Of a stretch of DNA of 64,000 nt, positions 19,803 through 33,200 are shown piece by piece. A model generated the notes under the pieces. That model worked only from the letters and a program-made list of their open reading frames with translations. It searched no databases and was not told the origin of the DNA. Each line of letters opens with the position of its first letter. The stretch's first letter is position 1. The position numbers and the translations under genes were made by a program. The stretch is from Takakia lepidozioides (Eukaryota > Streptophyta > Takakiopsida > Takakiales > Takakiaceae): contig CM060733.1 in assembly GCA_030704615.1 (NCBI GenBank), positions 12,152,001 through 12,216,000 on the forward strand, given 5' to 3'.

Positions 19803-20610
19803 TGAAATGATGTTTTCTTGGAAAGATGCTAGTGTCTTGCTTCATTCATTGATCTTTGTAGCTACTCAGACCATCCACCATTTCCTGAGAGTACTGACCA
19901 TCATGTACTGTTGAGTGCAAGATGCAAGTGTTTTGCTTCATTCATTGATTTGTGTAGCTACTCAGACCATCCACCATTTCCTGATAGTGGGGTCTACCCG
20001 GCATAGGTGGGAAGTCAGCTCACAATTGCACTTGACTGCAGGGGTGATTTTTGATTGATTCTGGTGATAGTGGATGGAAATCAGAGTGCTTTCCTAATTC
20101 TGGGTTTGGGTGGTGGAGCTTCTCCAAAGCTTGAAGATGGAAGTGAATACGAATTTTAATGAGCTTGATGAGAGGGGCAGCCCTGTGCACAAGTTTGTTC
20201 AGCATCTTAAATTTGGACATGTTTGTTTGTTTCTCGTGGTGTGGCTTTGGATGGAGCCTTGACGAACTTGCATGAATATTGTCAAAAGCTATCCTTAAAA
20301 CACCAAGATCCAATCCCATGGTGGATGCGTGAAAGTTCATATAGTGAATGTAAGGGTATTTGGGTATTTTGTTATTGATTGATGCGGCTTGTGAAAATTG
20401 AACATTGAAATGCAGATCCGCCATTTTTCTTCCAGAAAAAAACAAAACACGGGATCCCTACACCGTGGGGATGACCCACCCCTTTTTTGTGAATTTTTTT
20501 ACGTAGTTCTCATAATTCGTCGCTAGTAGTGCGGAGCAACGCGAAGCCCTAGTGGTTATTTCTCCTATCAAGAGTTGGTTCTATAACGATTTTTTCAAAT
20601 CAAAATCTGA
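19803..20610 (+). other. Gap between PPR pseudogene and SINE
   Basis: A direct repeat of GCTTCATTCATTGATnTnTGTAGCTACTCAGACCATCCACCATTTCCTGA is present at about 19838 and 19938, which may be PPR 3' flank duplicated. Nothing else is recognised. Confidence 0.45.
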
Positions 20611-20611
20611 C

Positions 20612-20855
20612 CAACAGTAGCTCAGTTCTCAGTTGGATAGTGCACTGAGTGCCACCTAGATGATTCTGGGGTCAAATGTTGCTACTTGATGGGTGTGGTA
20701 TGTTTTTCTCCCCCTGCCTTTGGGCGGCGTCCCATGCGAAAGCCTTCACGGCGAGGTTACTCTGAAAGAGGTTATTTTTTCCTCTCACTATAATTAAAGG
20801 GCCTGATTTGTGAGCTGTCGCTCCAGGTATTTCCTGTAAAAAAAAATTAGAAGTC
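20612..20855 (+). repeat. tRNA-derived SINE (copy A)
   Basis: The head is tRNA-like, with box A TAGCTCAGTTCTCAGTTGGA near 20618 and a box-B-like GGGGTCAAATGTTGC near 20668. The body, containing AAGCCTTCACGGCGAGGTTACTCTGAAAGAGGTTATTTT, is about 80% identical by eye to 41360-41540. It ends in an A-run at 20838. Confidence 0.75.
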
Positions 20856-21288
20856 TGAACAACTTGTAAAATGTTTAAACATAGAGACTAAATAGATGTA
20901 CATACGTACATACTACATACATCTAATATCTACCATAGAGTTGGTTGATGTACATTTATAATAAATTAAAATACCTATATTTTAATTGTCCAAAATATAG
21001 ATACTAAGAGACAAAAATCCAACATTAAGAAATTTGACATTTCATTAGCTATTACTAATCAGATTTATAACATACATATATATCGTCGTTGAGAAAAAGG
21101 GCTACGGGATCAACCAGTTACATCCACCAACTGGTGTCACAAAAGTGTCTACCCTTCTCTTGGGGTCAAGAGACACCATAATTTACACTTCCTTTGGGAG
21201 ACATCATATTTTTATTTTTTCCACTGATGTGACTACTTATTTTATTTAATTTGATTAAAAGGGCTGAGTCGGTCCCGTTTCTTTTTAC

Positions 21289-21510
21289 AATATATATACC
21301 ATAGTACCTTGGCAATTTCGACACAAATTATAGCATTTCAAAGATTGTTGAAAATTTTAGAAATTAATTTTGTGAAATTAAATAACTTCGTGGATGATAA
21401 TAACGCATCTTTGGGAATATTCTATATGTTGAAATGAAATTCTCAAAATAAAATAAATATTCGATAGATAATTGTTGAACTTGCCAAGGTACTATGGTAT
21501 ATATATATTA
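21289..21510. mobile_element. ~220-bp MITE
   Basis: Terminal inverted repeats TATATACCATAGTACCTTGG and its complement (21292-21315 and 21481-21506) match perfectly. Weaker pairing (GGCAAnTTCnACA) continues inwards to about 40 bp. The ends lie in TA-rich DNA, so a TA target would be compatible, but the duplication cannot be proven. The interior is non-coding. The superfamily is unknown. Confidence 0.8.
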
Positions 21511-22071
21511 TTTTAATTGCTTATCTTTATTCTAAAGAGGAGATACACTAGCTCCTGTTGGCGTTATATATATACACATATATATATATATATAAAAAGA
21601 GGAGACTAAGCATCAGTGTCTAAAACGGCTAAACCGCTACCCCTGTTGTGCCTTCCCAGGTGTCACCTCCTCTCCTTTCCCTTGAAATACTTCCATAATG
21701 TGCCTTCTCCAGGTAACACCTCCCTCAAGTAACATCTCTATTATTGAATAACTTACATGAATGAATTTTTAGGTTTATTATGGATTAGAGTATATTCCAT
21801 TATTCACAAAGAGGAGCCATCGCAACTTGCCGCTTGTTTACGTTACCTATACTCTGTATTGGAGGTATTATGTAGTGGAGGTACATGAGAGTCTTGAGAG
21901 TAAAAAGGGTTAAAGTTGAGTACATGTGTGTATATATGTCGGTGATGTGGAATCGGAGCAAGACGAGAAGAAACAAGAGGGAGGAAGAGATGTGGGAAGC
22001 AGCAAGTGTCGCTGCCGTCTGAACACACACAAGAGGATTGCTGCGCACGGCCAGCAGGCCAGCTCTAAAGC

Positions 22072-24480
22072 ATGGCTTGGCAACCCATCCAGCCCCAGGT
22101 TTGTACTTCCAGGCCCAGGTCATTTCTGCATCTAAGGCAGGTCCAGGGTTGCGTCTAGGGTTGGTGCTTTGGTGCTTACGGCCTTTGGCACCTTAACCAA
22201 GGGTTGGTGGTATGATTGCAGGGATCTGCTGGAGGAGGGTATAACGAGTTTGGAGTGCAGCCAGGTATGCAGAGGCCACCAGTAGGAGGCCCTCCAAACC
22301 CGTTGAATGACGTGCTCTATGGCGCTGTGGGTGATTATGGGCAGAGGTTCTTTGGCACCAGTAGGCAATATGTTCAAAGCAATGTATGCTTGCTCCTCCC
22401 TCTCCTTCCTTGGCCTTGATTCCAGTTTATTTATAGAAAATCAGTTGCACAGTTGAGCTATGGTTTGTACAGCTAGACACTCTTCAGAATGTAAGCTGCG
22501 TTTGCAGTTTTCCGTTCGAGATTTAATTTGTTCATTTAAATTTCAGCATTAGACATCCTGTTAGGTATGGATGCATGAGAGGAGGGTATACAAATGTAGT
22601 TATATCCTTAATCAAAACATTGAGTAGTTGTGTTTTGAGGTATCAATTTGGGTGTCTGAGCATTCCAATTATCAATGTTTCTATTGTCTAACCTATTTTC
22701 TGAGGTTCTTAATGTCATCCAAGGAATTGAGTTGCTTATGGAAAGTGGGTAACAGGTGAGCAAGTATTTCGCAACTCATGATGTTCAGTACTACTTCCAA
22801 GTGAATGACCAATATGTGAAGAACAAGCTGAAAGTGGTGCTCTTCCCATTCCTTCATAAGGTCCAGCCTCCGTGCTCTGAACCTCCTCATCTCTGCATTG
22901 CGCAAGAAAGTTAGTTGATATCAATAAATCTATTGCATGGATGTCATGTATGGTTTGGACACTGAAATTGACAACTTGAAGCCGGGATAAGATGGCCGCT
23001 TTGATTTACTTTACTTTTCTAGTACGTCAGCGTCTGGTGGTGATGACCTGCCCACTAGCCGATATAATTCTCCCCCAAACCACCTTCAGAGTCTACGGTG
23101 AGTCCATCTACCAATGCGACTGACTTTGGACCCATGTAGATAGATGTACCCCATTACGAGCTATCCTCCGATGTGAGTCGTCCGTGCAAGTTCAGTATGG
23201 AGGGATGCAAGTTTCATCAATTGGGTAGGCACTAGATTGTCGTAGGAACCCTGGAGATCATCGTGGTATCCATCTGGACCCAGGGCCCAACATATGGCTC
23301 ATGTGAATTTTATGTGTGATCTGTAACTTGGCTGGGACAGCATCCACAAGGCAAGTTGCATGAAACCTATCCAACTGAACTGGTGAGCCAAGAGCTTTAT
23401 TTCCATCTCCCCTGGTTCGCTATTTCTCCCTTTACTGCATAATCTCTCCATCTGGCTGCTGAGTCCTCAGAACTATGGTGCTTCTAGGCTCACAAGAACT
23501 TGCAACCGGGGTGGTAAGTAGCAGGCCAAGGGTTTAATCCACATGGTCCAAGGAATGCAATGTTGTTGTCTTATGTGTGCTAGTGGTTACTGGCATAAAT
23601 GTTGCATTGGTGAAGTACAATTAAACAGGCAGCCATCTTCTCCCAGTTCTCACCTGATTTTATCTGCATATACAACTGTTGGGTATTGAAGTGATAGTTG
23701 GGTGGGAGAGGTCCTCAGGGCCATTGGACGCGGATAGCAGAGCAGGTGGCGGGGGGCCTGAGATACAAGCCACCGCGCCATGATATCAATGCGCCCGACC
23801 TCTACGTCCCTCTCATGGCTTTTGCTACCTATGTTGTCCTCTGTGGTCTTGCCCTGGGTATTACTGGCAAGTAAGTCCTTTTCTTACCTGTTTTTCTTTT
23901 GGAAGGATTATGTTTCTAGTAGGGTATTGTAGGCAACTCCACTGTAACCCTTGTGAAGTATTCAGTGGCCCATTCGAACAGCCAAAGAGTAACGTTAGAA
24001 ATTTTGTCGGTAAAAATGGGAAACAATTAGCGGTGTTGGCATCGTGCATCATGCAAGCTTAATGAAAAGTATTGTGGTGATATGGAATGGCACTGTGACA
24101 GATTCACTCCCGATGTGATGAGCGGACAGTTCACAAAAGCGTTGATTGGGTGGACGGCGGAGACTGTGCTGCTGAAATCCATGCTGTTTGCTTTGCACAG
24201 TGGAGATGCACCGACCTTGGATGTGGTAGCCTATGGGGGTTATGCATTTATCGGAGTGTGTGTCTCACTAATGGCCCGCATGCTATCGGATTATGCCTAC
24301 TACGTTGTTTGGCCATGCACCGCCGTGTGTATGGGTACGTTTCTGGTGAAGACCATGAAGAGATTATTGTTTGCCGAGGCAAGGAGTTATGATAGAGATT
24401 CCACCAGGCATCACTACGTTCTCCTTCTCATGGCAGTGGTTCAGTTTCCTCTGTTCTACTGGCTGGTACGTGTTAGGTAG
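22072..24480 (+). CDS. YIF1: YIF1 homologue (Yip1-interacting factor)
   Basis: YIF1 is a multi-pass ER/Golgi membrane protein that partners Yip1-family proteins in COPII vesicle traffic. Five exons join in phase: 22072-22098, 22222-22383, 22756-22860, 23719-23870 and 24102-24480, giving about 274 residues, the usual plant length. Hallmarks are [49 protein letters not shown]-type residues ([15 protein letters not shown]) and [18 protein letters not shown]. The C-terminal half holds four to five hydrophobic segments. The short first exon (MAWQPIQPQ) was chosen because it is in phase and ends at a GT donor. The exon 3 donor (GTCCAG) is weak but gives the expected FLHKGHWTR. Nothing looks broken. 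Confidence 0.93.
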
Positions 24481-25820
24481 GAGATCAGCCATGTGTATAG
24501 TAGGATGATCAGATCAGCCATGTTAGCTCTCTTTGCTCCACCCGTTAATTCTAGAGGAAAATATGAGTTGTCAATAGGGAGTCACCCAAGTTCGGATCGT
24601 CAATTGCCACATTGCCTAGTACTAAGCAGGAAAACGCAGCCCTAGCTTATCCTTGTAGGGCAATCACCTCCTCCCCTAGACGGGGAGCTCTATGAGGGAT
24701 GGTAAAATGACAATGGGTGTTGGAATATGCCTCTTCATCTGTTGCTAACTTTTTTGGGCCCAGAGTGTTCCTTCGCCTGCCCTGCTGGTTTATTAGAGGC
24801 CAGAGAGATATTCTTGTCGGGTTACAGCTCCCCCGTATGAAAAGCTGTATTCTTAAAGCAAACGTTTCACTTTTTGAGCATAAGGAAATAGCACATCATG
24901 TCAACTGTGTCACAGAGTGTCAAACACTGGCCAATGGAGGAGCTTTGATAAGCATTGTCGTTCAACTTCTTCCCACAGAAAACCCTGTTTAGAGGACCAT
25001 GGGAATGTTGGAAGTTAGAATTGGGTACCACATATTATATGCCTTCTTGGATTTGAAGCTCCTGCCTTGCTGAAGATTACACCGGCTCCAACTGTTTGTG
25101 GCCTCACAAAGCTGGGTGCCTGAGGGTGTGCAAAGTCTGCAGGCAACAACAAATGATCTTGTTCCACTGTCACTTGGCTGTTCATAAGTGGAGCATGCAG
25201 CTGATAAATGTAGGAGGCACTGGACCGATCAACTCTTGTACCAGTTGGATCCGCTATGGTTAGCTTAGGAACACAAAAACCAACCAGTTATGTCCATGAG
25301 CACTGGAACCTGAGGAGAGGGCAGTCTTGCCCATAAGCTATCAAGGGGTACTATTTTGTGGAGTGGGACCAGGATGGTGAGCTTGGGCCAGCCTTATTCT
25401 GTCCCAACTTGCACAGACAGCAGTAGACCAGTTACCTGACTACATAGTCCATTTGGAGCTCCATATCTCTGGTCTATGACCACGCAGCTCCGAGTGTGAC
25501 AACATAATGGTCGCCTTGGGAATGAGTGATCAAAGGTCTGGCGCCATGGAAACCTTCTTGATTGAACTGTGCATTTGTCCGACTTTCGTTGGCCGTTCTG
25601 TACTGTAATTGCAGACGGCCGTTTAACTCTTTACTCATCTGCATTTACAGTCATGGGTGGCATATACAGACTTGAAGTAAAGATTTATTTCAGGCTGAGG
25701 CATCGGTTATCGTGATGATCATGAAGACAAACTTGTTCACAGTTTCACGCCTTTTCTCAAAACTGATGTGCCCGAGGCTTCATCACCTGCAAATTAACTA
25801 CCTAGGACGCCTGACAATGA
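24481..25820. other. Convergent 3' region between YIF1 and IQUB
   Basis: No protein domain is seen. It is expected to hold the two 3' untranslated regions of these tail-to-tail genes. The segment 24590-24660 has GGATCGTCAATTGCC...GCCCTAGC, which may be an old repeat, but I cannot place it. Confidence 0.5.
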
Positions 25821-28800
25821 TCAGGGGAATTCTGTCGGAGTGTCCCTTCGCATTGGAGCGCGGTTCTTGCTAAAGTCGAAGTCGGAGGGCACATACTGGA
25901 AGGAGACGGCCTCAGGGTTATAATCAGGACACTCCACAAACTGCACAAGACGACAAGTTCTTAGGAGAGCAGCTCCATTTGTAGTGGTGTGGCTTCTCAA
26001 AGCTCAGGTAGAGAGACGGCGAAGGAATGAAATTATTTTTCTTGTTAACATGAATATGTGGGTCTTCAAGTACTAAAGCATGCGAGTAAAACAACACAAT
26101 AAGTACAACACAGCCTGAGATTTACAGCAGGATAAGGAATCTAAGTAGCATGATGTATTTAAATCTACGCCTCGAGGTAGTGCGAATCCAGGCAAAAGTA
26201 ACCAACGAAGGACAAGCAAATAGTCAGAACCTGAAGGAAAAGGTTGAGAATGCGTTGACGAAGGCCTAGGAGAGACTTGGCAGGCCGGCCCCGGTACATG
26301 AGGTCTGCTTCCCTCTCAATAAGCAGCAATATCTCGCGGGTAAGAGGGCTGTTAAACACTTGCACTGTCCACTTCACGTAGCCCAGCACGCCCATTCTCT
26401 CATCCATGGATTCTACCTCCTCCGCAAGTGCTTTGTACAGCTGATTTTAAGACGTGCACAGGGACCATCATGAGTCTGAATGGAAATTTGTAAGCATTAA
26501 CTTGAACTGACGTAGCTAGCTCAACTGCCAATCTAAGAGCTTCAATCCAAGACTGCTGCATTCCTTTCGATTCGCTCCTCTGTTGCCTACGCATCTTGTC
26601 CAACGTTACCTCGCGTCTGTATCTACTTCTGCCACTTTGTGCCTCAGACTCAACAAGACAGTTGGACCCCAAGTTCTATTTGCACTGAGGAAGACCATTG
26701 TATAGAAGTGTAGCTTCACTATCACCAATTGTTTAATTTTTTTAAATTTTGCAGACAGTGCTGGGAAAACAAAGAGGGACTGTAACCCTAAGGTGTCTGT
26801 TCAAAACCCAGTGATGAAATTGTTTTGCAAACCATCTTATCATCAGGTCCCACGTAAATGAAAGCTGTAACCCCTCTGTTACGAGTTCCTTACAGGGGTT
26901 GTCTGTTTATACTAACTTTAGTAGATTAAGATTCCCCGACTCCTGCAGAAGAGGGATCACATGTATGCAGGCCTACTCGAAAAGTTAAGAAGCTGTTGGG
27001 GTCATTGGTCGACGGGATCCTTACATGGTCTAAATCAGAGGCACGAGCTGTGGCAGGCGTCCGAACATGCACAATGTGGCCATTGGTCATCTCCCAAATT
27101 TTGGGGGCCCCCATCCTCACCATGCTCTTCCCAATTCGATCCTTGCGATTTTCTTTGGCTGCTTTGCTCCGCAACTTGTCAATCGCCTGCAGCAGCCTTA
27201 GCTCCTGCTCTTGTCACATAAAACAGGGAGGCGCCTTAGAACCTCAGAAGCGAAATGATAAGTACTTATAGAGAGGGTTCCCAAGCAGCCCAAAAGGCAA
27301 AACCTTTCCAACCGGAGGCCCAATACTAACTTTGGAGAGGGACAGAAGTGGTAAGAGAGCTTGCAAACGTGAGTCGGGCTGAATTGTTTTGAGGGTCCAT
27401 AATCGCACTGTCGGTACATGACATTCATGATCTATGTGGTTCTTATTAGTGAGGTGAACGCGACCCTCTAGTTTGCATGCAACTTGTAGGCTCCCATAGT
27501 CTAACCAAGTTAAAATCTTGAACGTTCGGATTGACCTCAATGCAGATTGTATAATTTAGCACATGCACACAGTGCAGACACATGTTGACCAAGTTAAAAT
27601 CTCCTTTCTACCAGAAAACTAAATCTTGCTCAACCATTTCAATAGGATCGTATGTACAAGTGCAGATTATCTCTGGCACCCCACCCTTCTTTTTCGAGCT
27701 TTGAATCTACAGGTGTGAAAATTGTGAACTCATCTTTCACATGCAATATGATCTCAATATACGATATCTGGGATACCATTTATTCACCTTCATCAAAAGC
27801 TCTTTGACAACACTCCTGCGGTCGGGGCCCACGGCCCCACTACTAGTTATCTTCTTGAGCTCCTGGCCACCACATTTTCCACATGCCTGTCAACTTGATG
27901 TCCACTTAAAGAGGTCAGTTGGTCAAAATATACGACAAACAATTGAACTTAATAGAACTTAGTTTGAACAGCTCGATGTAAGTTTCTTCAAGATAAATAT
28001 TACCATCTTTAACTGCTGCAGATTGGGATGAAGGATAATTAAAAATACCCCTAGAGAATGGAATTCGTCTTTTATACTTGAGTGAGATGCTGTTTAGAGA
28101 GGGGAGGGACCTTTCACTACACATGACGTTCTCCTTAAAAAAGAGCTTACATATTTTTGAATAGCCCTGAGACATGAACAGACGCACAGAAAGAAGCGAG
28201 CTCAGATCTCAAAAGTATAGTTAAGCTTTCGCGATTCTAGAAGACAGTAGAGTTCAATTCATAAGTAAATGTGGGAAACCTGTAAACGCCAATGCTCAAG
28301 CTCCTGGTAGAGAATCTCAAAGTCTGCCCCGGTACGTGGATTTATACGTCGTTCTATCTCCCAGCGTAAGGTCTTGTCAGCTTCCTCCTTTTTCTTCCTG
28401 TCCTGCTCAGTCCAAAACTGCAGACACAGATGCACACCGAAAGAGCTGGTTGACAAACACGTCATTTGTGTGGCTTCACATGATTTGTAAGATCTTTGTC
28501 CCGAAGAGACAATCTACAGATGTACGTAAATTAGAATCTTACAAGATCTACACTAATCTAAAGTTCATGCATTCTTTCTTAGCGGCACATCTGCAGACGG
28601 CTCTTCACCTTACAGAATCTCTTGATGTCGAATGACTGCATGTTGAGGGCCCCACATTTTTCTTGTATCGTACTTTATTTTGTCCCATAAGCTCTTTGAG
28701 CCTCCCCGTGGACGTCATGAAGTTTTTCTCTCTCTTTCTTTCTTCTAACTCGGAAGCAAGAAACCAATAAACAAGAAATCAAAGCTCGAACAAGTAAAGA

Positions 28801-30295
28801 GATCCGGAACGGATCTGTAACAGGGCAATTCAGTTGATTTCTGACCCTTATCTTGCAGATCTGGAGATCTTCAACCTGCTTGAACATCAGTCTTTTGCTA
28901 CATACTGGCCAGACACGTTGACCACTCCATTATACAAACATGTACTCAAAGAACCAGTGAGAATAGAACGATGTGATTCAACTTGGACCACATTTCTTTG
29001 AAATGCTGCCTAATGCAAGACACCCCTAGAAGTTGCACCATTTATGTTGCTTATGACTACGTCGACAGGTCTAGTATTTCTGAAGTCAGCTGACTGATAA
29101 GCTGCGAGTCACCGGAACTCCGTTGAAAGTCCAAGCAGAATGAGAACAGATTTTTGCACCATTTGAAAAGTTGAAGTCAGAGGCTGCAATACAAACCTCC
29201 TTCTTCTCTCTTGCGTATTGCCTGATCCGTTCAGCAGTACGTTGGGCAATCTCCCGACGCGTGTACCTTTGAATGACGATGGCTGCCCTTCTGCGCTCTT
29301 CCGCCCATTGGTCTGAGTCCTTGTAAGGGCCTGGGATCCGGTAATAACCAAAGCTGTTGTCGATCACCACTCCATTCATGTCCAACGCTACAAAAGTCTC
29401 GTTCTTGTCCATGTGTGTGAAGCCCTCCCTTATTGTCTGCTTGTTCTGGTTCTTCATTTCTGATTTCTGTGTTTCACGTGTGATCATCAATGGCCACACC
29501 TTCGGTGGTCTTGGCGGCCATGGAATACTCGTCTGGGCGGTAGCGTTCAAGTACCTCGTTCCTACACAAGTTTATTTTTCCCTTGAATTCGCAGGATCTG
29601 TGGGTCCACATATGGAAGGAGGATGGAAATGAATTGTACAAGTTTCACAACGGCCGCATCCTGGTAACTTTCGAAGAAAAATTTCTGGACAATGTTCTGT
29701 TGGACATATCTCTGTGCAGGCAGTCAATCTATAGCAGTGGTGTCCGTGATGGACTCGAAGCTTGAAAAGCATATACATGTATGATCACCAGAGAGATTCG
29801 AGGGGAAAGAGATACAGAGCTAGAAAAGAGATGGACGGAAATGAAAAAAAAAAAACAATTTACTGTATACGACGTCTGGACAGAAGAAGCCCAAAGCACT
29901 TACGAGACAATCTTGAGGACTTACAAGACACGAAACAATCTAGCAGCATAGTACGAGAACTGTATGTACAGCGGATTACCATATCTTACGTCCCGATAGC
30001 CCCCACGATACGGCAGCGCTTTCTCTTCCGTACGGTCAACATACACTGTCAACAGTCTGGACATCTCGCCTTCTCTCTCCACATTGATCAGCATACCTTC
30101 AGCAGTCCCTGAAGCCTCACCTTTCTGGTGGACACTGACGTCAATCACAATAGGATCAGGAGACATTGGGCGCATGTCCAAAGTCAGTGGCACACGAGTT
30201 GCTGATGGAGAGCCTGGTGAAGCTGTTGATGATGAGGGTACAGATGAGGCTGTCGATGGTCCAGCTTCAAGACTTGCAGGTTTCTGGTCTGCCAT
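25821..30295 (-). CDS. IQUB: IQUB homologue (IQ-motif ciliary protein)
   Basis: IQUB (IQ and ubiquitin-like domain) is an axonemal radial-spoke-associated protein of cilia. Seven exons join in phase: 30295-29980, 29561-29197, 28417-28280, 27862-27788, about 27207-27025, 26440-26231 and 25940-25821, for about 468 residues. Family landmarks are ALPYRGGYRDVRYG-TRYLNA, an IQ helix RRRAAIVIQRYTRREIAQR, INPRTGADFEILYQELEHWR, MGAPKIWEMTNGHIVHV, ILLLIEREADLMYRGRP and a last exon with FVECPDYNPEAVSFQYVP. The Ser/Pro-rich start lacks an obvious ubiquitin-like fold, and the animal protein's zinc-rich C-terminal region is absent. Either these were lost or an upstream exon was missed, since the frame stays open for at least 51 bp before the chosen ATG. 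Confidence 0.9.
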
Positions 30296-33200
30296 TTTAG
30301 TGGATTCTCCCGTATTCGGATACTCTAGATATTCACTTGAGATCAATGTTAAATGTCGTGCACCCTTTTAATTCTATATTGTGTCGTTCAGGACAAATGT
30401 GTTCCTCTCATTTGCAGTCCCCATCAATTGACCGAAAGGTCACAGTCCTCGAGGGGTCAACTGGTCATTCTGGACATCTCCATTTTAGAAGTCACATGTC
30501 TGATCATGAAGTAGCTGAGTTAAATTCAAAATTTTGGATCTGTCTTTTCAGCTCACCACTTCTGGAACTCCATCAAAAATTGTCCAGAATGATCTGTCGA
30601 GCGCATGTATTGTTCTTCAGGCGCATTTGCAGTGGTCTGACCTTTAAGCAAGCGACATATTTTTCTGAGCCATCCATGATGATAATTCTGTTCTCCGGCA
30701 AGCAAAAACGCCAACTGTGCTGGGGTTAGCCAAACAGGTGGTCGACATCATGAGATACACCGTCCCTGAACTAAGTCCAGGCACCATCAGCAGATCATGA
30801 AACATAAAGGTGCCAGAGCTCTAGGACTTTTCTCGATCCAAGTTTCAAGAGTCGTAGCACTCGTTATTTTGTTTAGAGTGCTTCTAGAAAGTTATAAAAT
30901 GTAATTGAAGAGAGAAGGAGACTGTAGCCTCTACCTCAACCTCTACCTAGCCTCTACCTCTACCTCCGATGCTGGTCTTCTATGCTAAGGTGCTGAGGTA
31001 CTGTCGAGGTTGGGCTATTCTTTAGGGCATTGCAACCAAGGTGTTGGACCAGGACAGTTGAGATAGTAGATGCTGTTTCATGAATGCAAACAACAATGTC
31101 CCCAGCTCACAGATCATAATCTTGATGCAGATCAACCAATTTGAACAAAGCAAATTATATCTACCTGGCCAAGATTTGTGAAAAGGAGATCGAGATCTAC
31201 AGCCAATAACTAGCCATTTCCCGTTTGTACAGTACTAAAGCATCAACTTTTGATTGTACAATAGTCAATTGACAAGGACGTGAACAACCTCTCCATAGAA
31301 GACCTCAAATGTACTACAGGTGCCTGCAGATCACAAGACAAACTTAAGCCTTCAGGATTCCTTGATTAATAAAACGACCGTGGCGCAGACCGAACCCGAT
31401 CCGGAGGATCATCTCCAGGGAACGAATCGATCAGAATTTCCACCATCTAGGAATTGAGTCCTTCATGTGAAAATAATCCTTTTCAAGAACTATAAGACTC
31501 AAATCCTCCCTGTAATGACTTCGAATCTTGATTATGATATCAAACAACATCGACAAATGCCATGTAAAACGACAAAGGATTTTGCAATCTTTGAGGGACG
31601 TTAAATCCATACCTTATGTATGTATTGAAATTTATGTCTCACCACAACATCTCCAGCACCACAACATCAACGGATCGGATTGGGGAAGCACTGCAGTATT
31701 CCTTCTCAAACCTAAGTTACCCTCTCTAAGAAATTCATCGATGAGCATTGCCGATGATGCCACGAGCCAACTCCATGCCTTGCCACGGCATCCTGTGCAC
31801 AATGCCAATGTTACAAACTGCTTTATTCCTTGATCTACACAAACCTCAAGTCACAACCTTGAGACGACAGTCAACACATTCTCAAAAACAGAGGCACCAG
31901 AATATACTTGCTGGCCACAATTCTCGAAATTCCATTCTGGAGGCTGAGAGAAGGAGAGACGAAATGAAGGTGTTGGTGCAGAAATGCTTGGCAGAGAGAG
32001 TGGTCCCCGCAGGCATTTTTCATACCTGTAAATCAGGAAGACGGGGATCATTTAACCCACTCCAAAGCGTGGAGCACACTCGGTAAAAACCAGACTAAAC
32101 CGCTCTCTGTTACCCTACCTGCTAAAACTTCCCCTGCACCACCATTTGGCTGTCTGGTTTGGCGACATTTGTGCAGGAGTATAGTTGTTACCATTGTTCG
32201 CATAAATTGTGTAGTTGGGTAGAAACACTTTCATGGTGCACCAAGTTGGATAAAATGTAATAACTTTCTGTACTTTTAACCTATGAAGTCATGTAATACC
32301 TTTCATAGAGGATAAAGTCTTAATGTCCAGTGAATTTACAGAGCCCATTTAAGGGCCCGTGGACAGGTTGAAGGATTGAACCCAGGATCACTTCGGTTAT
32401 GCACAGGCAAGGCACAAATATCCAACCACTGGGCTACCTGCTCAAGTGCAGAAAGGAAGTTTAAAATTTGTTTGAAAAAAAAAGAAAAAAATCACCATTG
32501 AAAAGTGGGGAGAGTCTGCCCAATACACCACAGCCTGGAGGACACAACAAGTTACAGAAACAAACATGGTTTCAGAAGTAGCCACATTGTCAGTAAACTA
32601 AGTTAGTAACCTCTGATGGGTAACAGATGGGGAATGCTGTCTGAAGATGTGATGGTTGCAAATGTAATGATGCTTTGAGCTTTAGACATGCTGTCACAGC
32701 GCAAGTCCCTTCCCATTGCAAACACAACTTATTCAATATATGCAAACAATTGGGATTGCAAACACATGCATCCGTTCCACATGGATTCCACTGCATTCTT
32801 CTAAAGAATCCAAAACTAATAACTGCGACCACTCTGGGGTTGTTCACATGCTTTTAACAGGTAAAAGGAGATGCCTGAAGTATGCAAACCATATTCTGTG
32901 TGCACGGTGGATATCTGGCTGTGTAAAGCTCATTTCCTTTGCTAGACTTTGTGGCGATGGGATTTGGGGGATCTCACAATTCGAATCCAATCACTCTTTA
33001 CTGGATGTCATATACAGCACGCTCAATCAACTCAGGACATAGTTACACTTGTTCGGGAGTGGGGAGAGCCTGCAGAGGACCCTGAGTTAGGGGGGAACAG
33101 GTTGATTGGGCAATTCCCTTACCCACCCTTATCGCCTTTGACTGGATTCTATTTTGTTGCAAATCCTTGCACCACCAAGATGTCAAATGAAGACACATGG

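Noticed and set aside
32338-32446. Functional tRNA gene on the minus strand
   Set aside because: Box A and B spacing fits, but no cloverleaf can be drawn. A SINE head is the better reading.
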